Under the pieces are notes generated by a model. That model worked only from the letters and a program-made list of their open reading frames with translations. It had not been told where the DNA came from and made no database searches. A stretch of 59,110 bases of DNA from Sphaerochaeta sp. Phil3 (GTDB taxonomy: Bacteria; Spirochaetota; Spirochaetia; Sphaerochaetales; Sphaerochaetaceae): NCBI GenBank assembly GCA_001940825.1, contig MSGT01000060.1:1-59110 (forward strand). Direction: 5' to 3'. The position numbers were made by a program, and so were the translations under genes. Of the stretch, positions 7,369 through 14,924 are shown piece after piece. Numbering within the stretch: the first letter of the stretch is position 1; each line of letters begins with the position of its first letter.

Positions 7369-8965
7369 TGTTTCTAGTGGTTCTAGCATTGGGTTGTTCG
7401 AAGCTGCATCAGTTGCGGAGTCGAGGAACCAACCATTTGCCGTAGTCACTCTCATTGGAACTCAAGGGACGGTGCCAAGGAAGGATGGCAGAATGGTCGT
7501 CCTTAGAGATGGCTCATCCTATGGTACCATTGGAGGCGGAGTCGCAGAAAGGCAGGCCGTTTCAATGGCCTTGTTATGCATTGAAAAAGGAAAGGGAGGC
7601 AAGGAGATGATAAAAGTGAAGGAGTCCGGCACTGCCGAGGTTTTCATAGATGTTCCAATTGCAAGACGCAAGGTCGTAGTCTTTGGAACAGGTCATGTTG
7701 CAATGGCTCTTGCCCAGGTGTTCCACAATCTTTCATTTGAGGTCGTCTTCGTTGACAATGACAGAGATGGCTTGGCAAACGATATTCCAAAATGGGCTTC
7801 ACTTGTGGAAAAAGAAGCTTTTTGCGAGGTTCTAAGACATGAAAGCCCATCCAATGGAAATACAATTGTAGACGACAGGACCGCCGTTCTGTTCTCCAAT
7901 CCTGACGAAGTGGACTCATTTTTGGATGCTGTCCTCGAGACACGCACTCCGTACATAGGAGTTCTGGCTTCTCGGAAGAGAAAGATGCAAGGACGGTATG
8001 GAGGCCGCCGCATACACATGCCAATGGGTCTTGATGTAGGTGCTCAGACTCCTAACGAGATAGCCACTGCCGTTGCAGCCGAGGTCATGGCTGTTTTCAA
8101 TGGAAAAAGTGCCCAGCCTTCATCCTTGTGGAAAAATCGCCTTGTTGTGGTGCGTGGGGCAGGGGATTTGGCCACGGCTGTTGGCATAAGGCTTCACAAT
8201 GCAGGGTTCGATGTCATCCACCTTGAGGCCGAGAAGCCAACGGTTATAAGAAGGACCGTTTCATTTGCCAGTGCATTGTTCGATGGTTCCGCAGAGGTGG
8301 AAGGTGTAGTTGCGAGGAAGTGCAACGCCAAGGATGTCCTTCATGTTCTAGACGACGGAGATGTGCCTGTAGTTGTGGACCCTTCATGTTCCATACTGGA
8401 TACTCTCTCACCTGTCGCCCTCGTCGATGCCATAATTGCAAAGAAGAACCTAGGCACCAGCCGCAGCATGGCTCCATTCACGGTTGCTCTAGGCCCAGGC
8501 TTTGAAGCTGGAAAAGATGTTGATGCCGTCATAGAGACCCAAAGGGGGCATAGGCTTGGGGTGATAATCAAACATGGATGCGCCGCTGCGAACACTGGGG
8601 TTCCCGGCATTATAGGCGGCTTTGGCAAGGAACGTGTCATGCATTCGCCGGCGGCTGGGGTGTTCAGGCCCGTTGCCTCGATTGGAGATATCGTGGAAGC
8701 CGGCCAAACAATTGCGTTTGTGGAAAGTATTGAAGAAGGAGCGAATGGGGACGGTGCTTTGGAGAGGATTCCTGTCGTCACTCCAATATCTGGCAAAGTC
8801 AGGGGAATGCTCCATGAAGGTCTTGAGGTCCCTGTTGGTTTCAAAGTCGCTGACGTGGATCCTAGAGGAGAATCCACAGACCATCTCACCTGCTCAGACA
8901 AAGCCCGTGCAATCTCAGGCTCCGTGTTGGAGGTCATAATGGGTTATTTGTCGAACAGGTTTTAG
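7355..8965 (+). CDS. xdhC-yqeB: XdhC-YqeB fusion, maturation factor for selenium-dependent molybdenum hydroxylase
   Basis: Start chosen at MEGSSVSSGS, with GGAGGG nine bases upstream inside yqeC. Residues about 1-250 are XdhC/CoxI-like: VVTLIGTQGTVPR, then GTIGGGVAE, a Rossmann segment VVVFGTGHVAMALAQVF, and IGVLASRKRK with GLDVGAQTPNEIA. Residues about 265-535 match YqeB: VVVRGAGDLATAVGIRLHNAGFDV, then FEAGKDVDAVIETQRGH, GVPGIIGGFGKERV and the C-terminal VTPISGKVRGM. XdhC inserts or modifies the molybdenum cofactor (for example sulfuration); YqeB is tied genetically to the selenium form. Fusing both suggests the two steps act together. No hydroxylase or selD gene is present here. Confidence 0.85.
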   Translation: MEGSSVSSGSSIGLFEAASVAESRNQPFAVVTLIGTQGTVPRKDGRMVVLRDGSSYGTIGGGVAERQAVSMALLCIEKGKGGKEMIKVKESGTAEVFIDVPIARRKVVVFGTGHVAMALAQVFHNLSFEVVFVDNDRDGLANDIPKWASLVEKEAFCEVLRHESPSNGNTIVDDRTAVLFSNPDEVDSFLDAVLETRTPYIGVLASRKRKMQGRYGGRRIHMPMGLDVGAQTPNEIATAVAAEVMAVFNGKSAQPSSLWKNRLVVVRGAGDLATAVGIRLHNAGFDVIHLEAEKPTVIRRTVSFASALFDGSAEVEGVVARKCNAKDVLHVLDDGDVPVVVDPSCSILDTLSPVALVDAIIAKKNLGTSRSMAPFTVALGPGFEAGKDVDAVIETQRGHRLGVIIKHGCAAANTGVPGIIGGFGKERVMHSPAAGVFRPVASIGDIVEAGQTIAFVESIEEGANGDGALERIPVVTPISGKVRGMLHEGLEVPVGFKVADVDPRGESTDHLTCSDKARAISGSVLEVIMGYLSNRF

Positions 8966-9134
8966 GCCGGTCTCTCATATGCTTCGCTCGCCAGACCTAT
9001 TACCCTCACTACTCCCACTAAACCCACTACGCGCACTAATATGCTTTAATTCTCTTATACATAAAAGGATTAAACCGTTGTAGTGGGTTTAATGGGTGTA
9101 GTGGATGTAGTAAGTGTAGTGAGACATGAATAAA
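8966..9134. terminator. Large phased-repeat hairpin between convergent genes
   Basis: The left arm at about 9005-9030 (runs of CCCACTA) pairs with the right arm at about 9079-9123 (runs of GTAGTGG), giving at least 16 near-continuous pairs; an inner TTTAAT/ATTAAA pair lies inside. Both arms are built from 9-bp phased units. The position between two convergent genes suits a bidirectional terminator, although no long T-run follows. Confidence 0.5.
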
Positions 9135-10547
9135 TCAAACGAACACTCGGCACAGCTTCCCAATGATTTCGTCCAACCTAGATACATCAAGCGTGGCGTA
9201 GTTCATGACGAATGTGTTGCTGTCCGTTGCATGAGCTCCCGTCTCGGAATTTTTGCGAGGGAAACTTGAAAGAGAACAAAGGCCAATGCCTTCAAGATCC
9301 GCAGCCCTCATAACGTCCTCCTCTTTCTTTTGGGTATGAACCTTCATCAGGAAATGAAGTCCCGCCTTTTCACCGGAGATTTCAACATGAGCACCAAGTT
9401 GGCTTTTCTTCAACGCATCAATGAATGCGTCGCGCTTTCTCCTGTAGTATGTCCTAAGCCTGTTGATATGCGTCCCAATCCTGCCGCTTTCCATGAATTC
9501 AAGCAGGGTGTACTGCTCAAATGTGGAGACCGTGCAGGAATAGAAGGAGAGCCTTTCATTGAAAAGCCTCACAAGCCTTGGTGGCAACACCATGTAGCTT
9601 ATTCGCACAGTCGAGCACAATGTCTTTGAGAACGTGTTCAGGTATATCACGCAGCCTTCGCGGTCTATGGATTTGAACGAAGGGATAGGCTTGCCGTCAA
9701 GACGCAGCTCGCTGTCGTAGTCGTCCTCTATTATGTACCTGCCTTGTTTTTCGGCTGCCCACGCAAGCAGTTCGTATCTTCTTGAGATTGGCATCACTAT
9801 ACCCGTGGGGTATTGGTGCGATGGCGTTATATGCACAACCCCGATGTCTTTGTCTTCAAGCTCCTCCGCCTGCACTCCTTTGTCGTCTATACGTAGATGT
9901 TCAACCTGTACACCTTGGGCCTTGTACGTCAATTCCTGCTTGCGATAGCCTGGATTCTCTATGCCGTAGACGACATCCCTTCCAATGAGTTGGACAATGA
10001 GGCCGTACAGGAATTCGCTTCCGGCACCTACGACTATTGTGCTTTCGTCTACTTCAAGGCCTCTGTATTCCTTGAGATATTCGGCTATGCTGCGCCTTAG
10101 CTGCAATACTCCGCAGGATGGAGAGTTTTCAAGAAGCTCTTCGTGTTTCCTTGAAAGGACGCTCCTTGTCGCCTTTGACCAATCGTCGAAAGGAAAGAGG
10201 TCCGTTGGTGTCTGATTGTTTGAAAAATCAGCTATATGTTTTGATTGTATGGCATCGTTTTTGGAGGGCTCAAAGATATCGGTCTTTGGAATTTCGTGCT
10301 CAAGGCCCTTGATGTCGCACACGTAGAAGCCGCTTTTGGGTTTTGATTGGATATAGCCTTCAGAGAGAAGACGGCCGTATGCGTTTTCCACGGTGATGAC
10401 GCTTATGCCGTTGTTGGATGCCATGCGGCGTTTGGACGGCAACTTCTCGTTTGGTTCTAGAACGCCCGTGAGGATGTCCGTCTTGATGGCATTGTACAGG
10501 GTTTCGTAGAGAGGGCCTTCCGTTTTCTGTAGATCGTATGTAAGCAC
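9135..10547 (-). CDS. pdxR: MocR-family PLP-dependent transcriptional regulator (PdxR)
   Basis: The protein starts with a GTG codon after AAAGGAGG. Residues about 10-75 are a GntR winged helix ([36 protein letters not shown]). The rest is an aminotransferase class I fold, with EDDYDSELR and [12 protein letters not shown] (the PLP-binding Lys lies in FSKTL). Regulators of this type bind pyridoxal phosphate and control pdxST; the gene lies directly divergent to them, with matching operator repeats between. Length (470 residues) is normal. Confidence 0.92.
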   Translation of the reverse strand: MLTYDLQKTEGPLYETLYNAIKTDILTGVLEPNEKLPSKRRMASNNGISVITVENAYGRLLSEGYIQSKPKSGFYVCDIKGLEHEIPKTDIFEPSKNDAIQSKHIADFSNNQTPTDLFPFDDWSKATRSVLSRKHEELLENSPSCGVLQLRRSIAEYLKEYRGLEVDESTIVVGAGSEFLYGLIVQLIGRDVVYGIENPGYRKQELTYKAQGVQVEHLRIDDKGVQAEELEDKDIGVVHITPSHQYPTGIVMPISRRYELLAWAAEKQGRYIIEDDYDSELRLDGKPIPSFKSIDREGCVIYLNTFSKTLCSTVRISYMVLPPRLVRLFNERLSFYSCTVSTFEQYTLLEFMESGRIGTHINRLRTYYRRKRDAFIDALKKSQLGAHVEISGEKAGLHFLMKVHTQKKEEDVMRAADLEGIGLCSLSSFPRKNSETGAHATDSNTFVMNYATLDVSRLDEIIGKLCRVFV

Positions 10548-10587
10548 AGGCAGCCTCCTTTGGTATTTCTTTAGGCATTCTTTGTCT

Positions 10588-10676
10588 CTGACCTTCTTCC
10601 TCGTGGTCGAGCAAGTGTCTGACCTTGAAACTGACCTTATTATAAAAGTTGTTTTTGATTATTTCAATAAGGTCAA
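10588..10676. promoter_or_regulatory. PdxR operator repeats in the pdxR-pdxS intergenic region
   Basis: CTGACCTT occurs three times in the same direction (10588-10595, 10619-10626, 10631-10638), and its complement AAGGTCA(A) once inverted (10669-10676). The last direct copy abuts the -10 box of the pdxR promoter and the inverted copy lies just behind its -35 box. Direct plus inverted repeats of this sort are typical MocR/PdxR binding sites, suggesting autoregulation and control of pdxS from one cluster. Confidence 0.75.
10639..10667 (-). promoter_or_regulatory. pdxR promoter
   Basis: On the minus strand TTGAAA (10667-10662) and TATAAT (10644-10639) are separated by exactly 17 bp. Operator repeats flank it on both sides. 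Confidence 0.75.
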
Positions 10677-10743
10677 TTTAGAACTATTCTATCCATGTGC
10701 CTTGGAGACTCTCAAACGGCTCCACAGGCAACGGGAGGAAACG

Positions 10744-11625
10744 ATGACAAGCAAATCAGAAAGATACGAACTCAACAAAAACCTGGCCCAGATGCTCAAG
10801 GGTGGCGTCATAATGGACGTAACGACGCCGGAACAGGCTGTCATTGCACAGGAGGCAGGTGCGTGTGCAGTCATGGCGTTGGAGCGCATCCCGGCCGATA
10901 TAAGGGCTGCAGGCGGCGTGTCCAGAATGAGCGACCCCAAGATGATAAAGGGTATTCAGAAAGCCGTGACCATCCCAGTCATGGCAAAGTGCAGGATAGG
11001 CCATTTCGTAGAGGCCCAGATCCTTGAAGCCATAGAGATAGACTATATAGATGAAAGCGAAGTCCTCTCTCCTGCAGATGATGTCTACCATATCAACAAG
11101 TGGGACTTCAAGGTTCCGTTCGTCTGTGGTTCAAGGGATCTTGGCGAAGCCCTCAGGCGAATTAACGAAGGCGCCTCCATGATAAGGACCAAGGGGGAGC
11201 CGGGAACAGGCGACGTCGTCCAGGCCGTGCGCCACATGAGGATGATGAATGCAGAGATAAGAAGGCTTGTCTCCATGCGTGAGGATGAACTCTTCGAGGC
11301 TGCAAAGGTCCTTCAGGTGCCGTTCGAGCTCGTGAAGTACGTCCACGAAAACGGAAAGCTTCCAGTGGTCAACTTTGCAGCAGGCGGCGTAGCGACCCCA
11401 GCCGATGCAGCTCTTATGATGCAGCTTGGTGCAGAAGGCGTCTTCGTGGGCTCCGGCATCTTCAAGTCCGGCAATCCTCAGAAGCGTGCCAACGCAATCG
11501 TCAAGGCCGTCACCAACTACAAGGACGCCTCTTTGATCGCCCAGCTCTCCGAGGACCTTGGAGAGGCCATGGTTGGCATAAACGAAAACGAGATAAGCCT
11601 TCTCATGGCAGAGAGGGGCAAATGA
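10744..11625 (+). CDS. pdxS: Pyridoxal 5'-phosphate synthase, PdxS subunit
   Basis: The start is the ATG giving [13 protein letters not shown], after GGGAGGAA; the longer upstream frame is not coding. The sequence is highly characteristic: [45 protein letters not shown], the phosphate-binding lysine region in [13 protein letters not shown], and [30 protein letters not shown]. About 293 residues, the standard length. PdxS condenses a pentose phosphate, a triose phosphate and ammonia into PLP; ammonia comes from PdxT, whose gene overlaps by four bases (ATGA). Confidence 0.97.
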   Translation: MTSKSERYELNKNLAQMLKGGVIMDVTTPEQAVIAQEAGACAVMALERIPADIRAAGGVSRMSDPKMIKGIQKAVTIPVMAKCRIGHFVEAQILEAIEIDYIDESEVLSPADDVYHINKWDFKVPFVCGSRDLGEALRRINEGASMIRTKGEPGTGDVVQAVRHMRMMNAEIRRLVSMREDELFEAAKVLQVPFELVKYVHENGKLPVVNFAAGGVATPADAALMMQLGAEGVFVGSGIFKSGNPQKRANAIVKAVTNYKDASLIAQLSEDLGEAMVGINENEISLLMAERGK

Positions 11626-12203
11626 CGAACCCTTCCAAACGTCCAATGCGCATAGGAGTCCTCGCTCTACAGGGCGCCTTCATAGAACACATGGATAGGC
11701 TGCATTCATTGAAGGCCGATGCCATTGAGCTCCGCTGTGCAGCTGACCTCTCCGCTCCCCTTGACGGCCTTGTCCTTCCAGGGGGAGAGAGCTCAGTCCA
11801 GATGAAGCTCTTACGTGAGCTTGGCATGTACGATGGCCTAAAAGCCTTCATTGATTCAGGAAAACCCGTGCTTGGAACCTGTGCAGGCCTCATTCTGCTT
11901 GCTTCCTCCGTGGAGGGGCAGTCCGCACTTGGCTTTGGGACCATGCCTGTCACTGTCAGGCGCAACGCCTACGGCAGGCAGCTTGGCAGCTTCCACACCT
12001 GTGCGCCTTTCCAAGGCGTTGGAGACGTTCCAATGACCTTCATAAGAGCTCCATACGTCACAGAGGTTGGTTCTGATGTGGAAGTGCTTTCAAAGGTCGA
12101 TGGCAACATAGTCGCCGTGAAATACGGCAACCAGTATGGACTGTCGTTCCATCCGGAGTTGGATGAGGGTACTTGGGTTTACAAACTTGTTTTCAACCTG
12201 TAG
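11622..12203 (+). CDS. pdxT: Pyridoxal 5'-phosphate synthase glutaminase subunit PdxT
   Basis: Class I glutamine amidotransferase of about 193 residues. [13 protein letters not shown] opens the fold, LVLPGGESS forms the oxyanion strand, and [13 protein letters not shown] holds the nucleophilic Cys. The closing His-Glu pair is in SFHPELDEG. It releases ammonia from glutamine for PdxS. The first eight residues before MRIGVL may be an extension; the ATG at 11646 is an alternative start, but the ATGA overlap with pdxS favours 11622. Confidence 0.95.
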   Translation: MTNPSKRPMRIGVLALQGAFIEHMDRLHSLKADAIELRCAADLSAPLDGLVLPGGESSVQMKLLRELGMYDGLKAFIDSGKPVLGTCAGLILLASSVEGQSALGFGTMPVTVRRNAYGRQLGSFHTCAPFQGVGDVPMTFIRAPYVTEVGSDVEVLSKVDGNIVAVKYGNQYGLSFHPELDEGTWVYKLVFNL

Positions 12204-12311
12204 CCGCAGGCTTTGCACTCATTGCCTCACGTTTCCCTTTAGGAATGCCCCTTCTTAATGGTGGCTCTGAAAGGGACAACTCATGCGGGCGAAGCGAATG
12301 AATCCGTAAGC

Positions 12312-12480
12312 TTTCCATGCGTCCCGTGCGCCCCATTCGTCCCGTGGAACAGATACCATAGACCCTACAGATGCCACAACCGCTACAGATGCAACACATG
12401 CTACACTTGCCACAACCGCTACAGACTCTACAGATGCGCCACAGATTCGACCTCGCCCACCATACCCACTATGCTCACCA
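12312..12480. repeat. 9-bp phased degenerate repeat array
   Basis: Units such as GCTACAGAT, GCAACACAT, GCTACACTT and GCCACAACC follow each other in 9-base register, preceded by CGTCCCGTG-type units. No unit is exactly conserved, but the phase holds over more than 100 bases. Confidence 0.75.
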
Positions 12481-12558
12481 CCATCACGAAACGCTGACAT
12501 TCCAGCGTCTGTGGCCTGCGGGGTCGTTGAGGTGCTTGAATACCGTTGAATTGTCACC

Positions 12559-12656
12559 ACACCACAGCGTCCTACAACGCCCATCAACGCCATACTCCGC
12601 CATACAACGCCCATCAACGCCATACTCCGCCATACAACGCCCATCAAAACTGCCAG
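12559..12656. repeat. 30-bp tandem repeat made of three 10-bp subunits
   Basis: The blocks CAACGCCCAT, CAACGCCATA and CTCCGCCATA follow in order and the trio is repeated exactly, ending in a partial third copy. The clean copies show recent duplication, unlike the decayed neighbouring 9-bp array. Confidence 0.85.
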
Positions 12657-12893
12657 TGGACAATATGAAGAGACCTCCTAGGTCTGCAAAGACGTGGATT
12701 CGGCTTCATGTCAAAGTGCACCTAGCGCACCTCAGTGTACCGGATGATGTCTGAGCGCACCAAAGCGTCCAGATTGGAAATGTCAATGCCTCCCCTTTTT
12801 CCAATCCCCGACTTTCCCGTGAAAAACCAAAAAACAAACTTTTTGTTGCAAACCAGTGGGTGGTGGCTAGGCAATGAACGATATTTTGATTTT

Positions 12894-12936
12894 ACGATTT
12901 CGAAAACTTTCCATTGGTTGCTTTCGAAAACGAAAA
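12894..12936. promoter_or_regulatory. CGAAAA repeats upstream of the tctC promoter (candidate DeoR operator)
   Basis: TTTCGAAA occurs twice (12898-12905 and 12922-12929). CGAAAA occurs as a close direct repeat (12925-12930, 12931-12936) plus one more copy at 12901-12906. DeoR-family sites are commonly direct repeats of TTTCG/CGAAA, and a DeoR-family gene ends this cluster. Confidence 0.45.
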
Positions 12937-12943
12937 TTTTTTG

Positions 12944-12972
12944 TTGCGTTTTGCAAGAAGTGCTTCTATACT
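12944..12972 (+). promoter_or_regulatory. Promoter of the tct cluster
   Basis: TTGCGT (12944-12949) and TATACT (12967-12972) are spaced by 17 bp, about 100 bases before the tctC start and just downstream of the CGAAAA repeats. Confidence 0.6.
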
Positions 12973-13069
12973 GATTACGTATTATCAAACAACGTCTGCT
13001 GTGTGCCTTCAAGTTTCCACTTTTGGTGCAGGCAGAGCTGTAGTTTCAATGTTGAATAGGAGGTTTACA

Positions 13070-14044
13070 GTGAAACGTGCTTTGATCATCATGTTGGTGG
13101 CACTTGTTGCCACGACGACAGTTTTCGCACAGGGTCTTGAAGAGACCTCTGCATCGTTCCCGGATCCAGAAAGAACAATAACAATCATAGTTCCACAGGG
13201 TGCTGGTGGAGGAACGGACACTTTTGCAAGGACTCTTGCAGCAAAGATGACGGAGATTTCCGGCCAGAACTTCATTGTTGAGAACATCACGGGAAACTCA
13301 ACCGGTACAGGTACAAACGAAGTCATCAAATCCGAGCCTGATGGCTACAAGATGCTCATGTACGGAACATACACAATCGTTGGAACATCCGTTGGAGCAA
13401 CAGACGGTGCCTCTGGACTCGACTTCATCTCTGGACTTACTCTTGAGCCGTTTGTCATTGGTGTCAAGGCTGACTCCCAGTGGACCACACTTCAGGAGCT
13501 CATCGACTATGCAAAGGCCAATCCTGGTCAGGTCACGATTGGAAACGCTGGCGCAACAGGAACGACGGCTGTCGTAGCATGCGGACTCAACGTTGCATGT
13601 GGCAACTGCTTCAACGTCATCCCTGCAAACGGTGGTGCAGAGCTTCAGGCATGGGTCATGGGAGGACACTGTCAGGTTGGAATCTTCTCACAGACAGAGA
13701 TCGTTTCCGGAATCAAGCCTCTCGCATTCCTTGGCGAGACAAGGTCCCTCAATGAGAACCTTGGCGATGTTCCTACAATCGTGGAAGCCGGCTATGGTGA
13801 CCTCACAATCCCTTACGGATGCTTCCGAGGCCTTGCTGTTCCAAAAGGAACTCCAGATGAAGCAAAGAATTGGCTTGCAGACACCGTCAAGAAGGCTTTC
13901 TACTCAGACGAGTTCCAGTCATTCATGGCAAAGAAGGGATACCTTCAGACATTCTCAACGCTTGCAGATACAGATGCCTATAATGCACAGCTTATGGCTG
14001 ACCTTCAGCCAGCTCTTAAGGCAGCAGGTCTCGTAAAGAAATGA
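13070..14044 (+). CDS. tctC: Tripartite tricarboxylate transporter receptor (TctC/Bug family)
   Basis: The start is a GTG at 13070 after AGGAGG; the longer upstream frame crosses the promoter and is not coding. A signal peptide (KRALIIMLVALVATTTVFA) is followed by ITIIVPQGAGGGTDTFAR, the family's ligand-loop signature. FIVENITGNSTGTGTNEV and the later YGDLTIPYGCFRGLAVPKGTP also fit Bug receptors. It captures a carboxylate or sugar-acid-like solute in the periplasm and delivers it to TctAB, encoded downstream after a gap with three hairpins. About 324 residues, as usual. Confidence 0.92.
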   Translation: MKRALIIMLVALVATTTVFAQGLEETSASFPDPERTITIIVPQGAGGGTDTFARTLAAKMTEISGQNFIVENITGNSTGTGTNEVIKSEPDGYKMLMYGTYTIVGTSVGATDGASGLDFISGLTLEPFVIGVKADSQWTTLQELIDYAKANPGQVTIGNAGATGTTAVVACGLNVACGNCFNVIPANGGAELQAWVMGGHCQVGIFSQTEIVSGIKPLAFLGETRSLNENLGDVPTIVEAGYGDLTIPYGCFRGLAVPKGTPDEAKNWLADTVKKAFYSDEFQSFMAKKGYLQTFSTLADTDAYNAQLMADLQPALKAAGLVKK

Positions 14045-14050
14045 GAGTTC

Positions 14051-14174
14051 AAGACATCATTGGTCTAAAAGCCAATGATGTCTTTTCCCGGGGATAGTGG
14101 AGTCTTTCGACCGGTACAGCAGCCGGTCGAATATTGCACAGAGGGTTTGTGTCCAAGCCAACGAGTCCTCTGTG
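14051..14174 (+). terminator. Three successive hairpins between tctC and tctB
   Basis: The first has 13-base perfect arms (14051-14063 and 14072-14084) followed by TTTCCC, like an intrinsic terminator. The second has arms TTCGACCGG/CCGGTCGAA (14106-14114, 14123-14131). The third pairs CACAGAGG with CCTCTGTG (14137-14144, 14167-14174). Such structures after a binding-protein gene usually protect its mRNA or reduce read-through, raising receptor levels over permease levels. Confidence 0.8.
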
Positions 14175-14211
14175 GGGTAACCACTTCTAATTGTCAGGAG
14201 TCAAGAGTTAT

Positions 14212-14910
14212 ATGAAGAAAATCAAACTTTTTCCTCTTGTTATGACGGTTCTGTCTGCGCTCTACACGATCAGTACTGTGCTTTCAGAAGATTTCAAGTA
14301 TCAGGTCGATACCGTTGGTGGAGATCCGGGCGGAAAGATTCTTCCACTCATAATGGGAGGATTCCTTTTTCTTGGTTTCCTGTTCATAACCATTAAGGAG
14401 CGTCCGGAAGGAAAGAAGATGGACAAAGAGACCATTGTACTCTTTCTTGTTACTCTTTTCCTTTCCATTGCATACGTAGCCTTGATCAGACAGATTGGAT
14501 TTGTCCTCGTTACATCCGTCCTTGTATACAGTCTGCTCTATCTATACACCACGATAGGAGAGAAGAGGAGCATAGCTCAGGCTTCAATTGGAGGTGTGGC
14601 GACCCTTGCTGGAACAGTTGGCTTCTATACCCTAATGAGACTCATCTCCAAATCCGTTATAAGGATGGGGAGGTCTGGAGCCCTTCCTTCCTTCTTTGGA
14701 AAATCTACAGGAGGCGCATGCATTGCACTCCTATTCGTTGTAATAGTTACTGTCGTGCTTACTTTTACACTGGTGAAGATTCTGAGCAAGAAGGGTTTCA
14801 ACCGTCCAGCGGTTGCCGGAATCATAACCTTTGCAACAGTGCTTTTCCTGTATGTCGTGTTCAAGCAGTTCTTCCAGGTCAATCTTGCTCCTGGTCTCAT
14901 CAAATACTGA
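14212..14910 (+). CDS. tctB: Tripartite tricarboxylate transporter small membrane subunit (TctB)
   Basis: The ATG giving MKKIKLFP is preferred over the in-frame TTG at 14191 because AGGAG lies 11 bases before it. The sequence has four to six hydrophobic segments, starting at LVMTVLSALYTIST, with LFLVTLFLSIAYVALIRQIGFVLVTSVLV in the middle. At about 232 residues it is longer than many TctB proteins (about 150), mainly in an extended C-terminal half carrying two further helices. It is assigned from its place between tctC and tctA and its membrane pattern. Confidence 0.8.
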   Translation: MKKIKLFPLVMTVLSALYTISTVLSEDFKYQVDTVGGDPGGKILPLIMGGFLFLGFLFITIKERPEGKKMDKETIVLFLVTLFLSIAYVALIRQIGFVLVTSVLVYSLLYLYTTIGEKRSIAQASIGGVATLAGTVGFYTLMRLISKSVIRMGRSGALPSFFGKSTGGACIALLFVVIVTVVLTFTLVKILSKKGFNRPAVAGIITFATVLFLYVVFKQFFQVNLAPGLIKY

Positions 14911-14924
14911 CAGGAGGTTGATCC

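Larger units (their letters stand above)
12204..12912. other. Gene-free interval holding phased-repeat arrays
   Basis: No convincing gene between pdxT and the tctC promoter region. It holds a 9-bp-phased array (about 12312-12480), a 10-bp-phased array with a 30-bp higher-order repeat (about 12559-12656), and then unique A/T-richer sequence. Open frames across it encode only low-complexity Met/Arg/Pro or Thr/Cys peptides and are repeat artefacts. Confidence 0.7.

Noticed and set aside
9135-10547. Aminotransferase enzyme instead of regulator
   Set aside because: The intact N-terminal GntR winged helix and the divergent pdxST position identify a MocR-type regulator.
12312-12656. CRISPR array
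   Set aside because: Repeats are 9, 10 or 30 bp with no unique spacers and no cas genes nearby.
12255-12754. Open frames on both strands across the repeat-rich interval after pdxT
   Set aside because: They encode only repeat-derived low-complexity peptides, have no ribosome sites, and change frame with the array phase.
12914-13069. N-terminal extension of tctC up to 12914
   Set aside because: It runs through the promoter and operator region; the GTG at 13070 has the ribosome site and is followed directly by the signal peptide.
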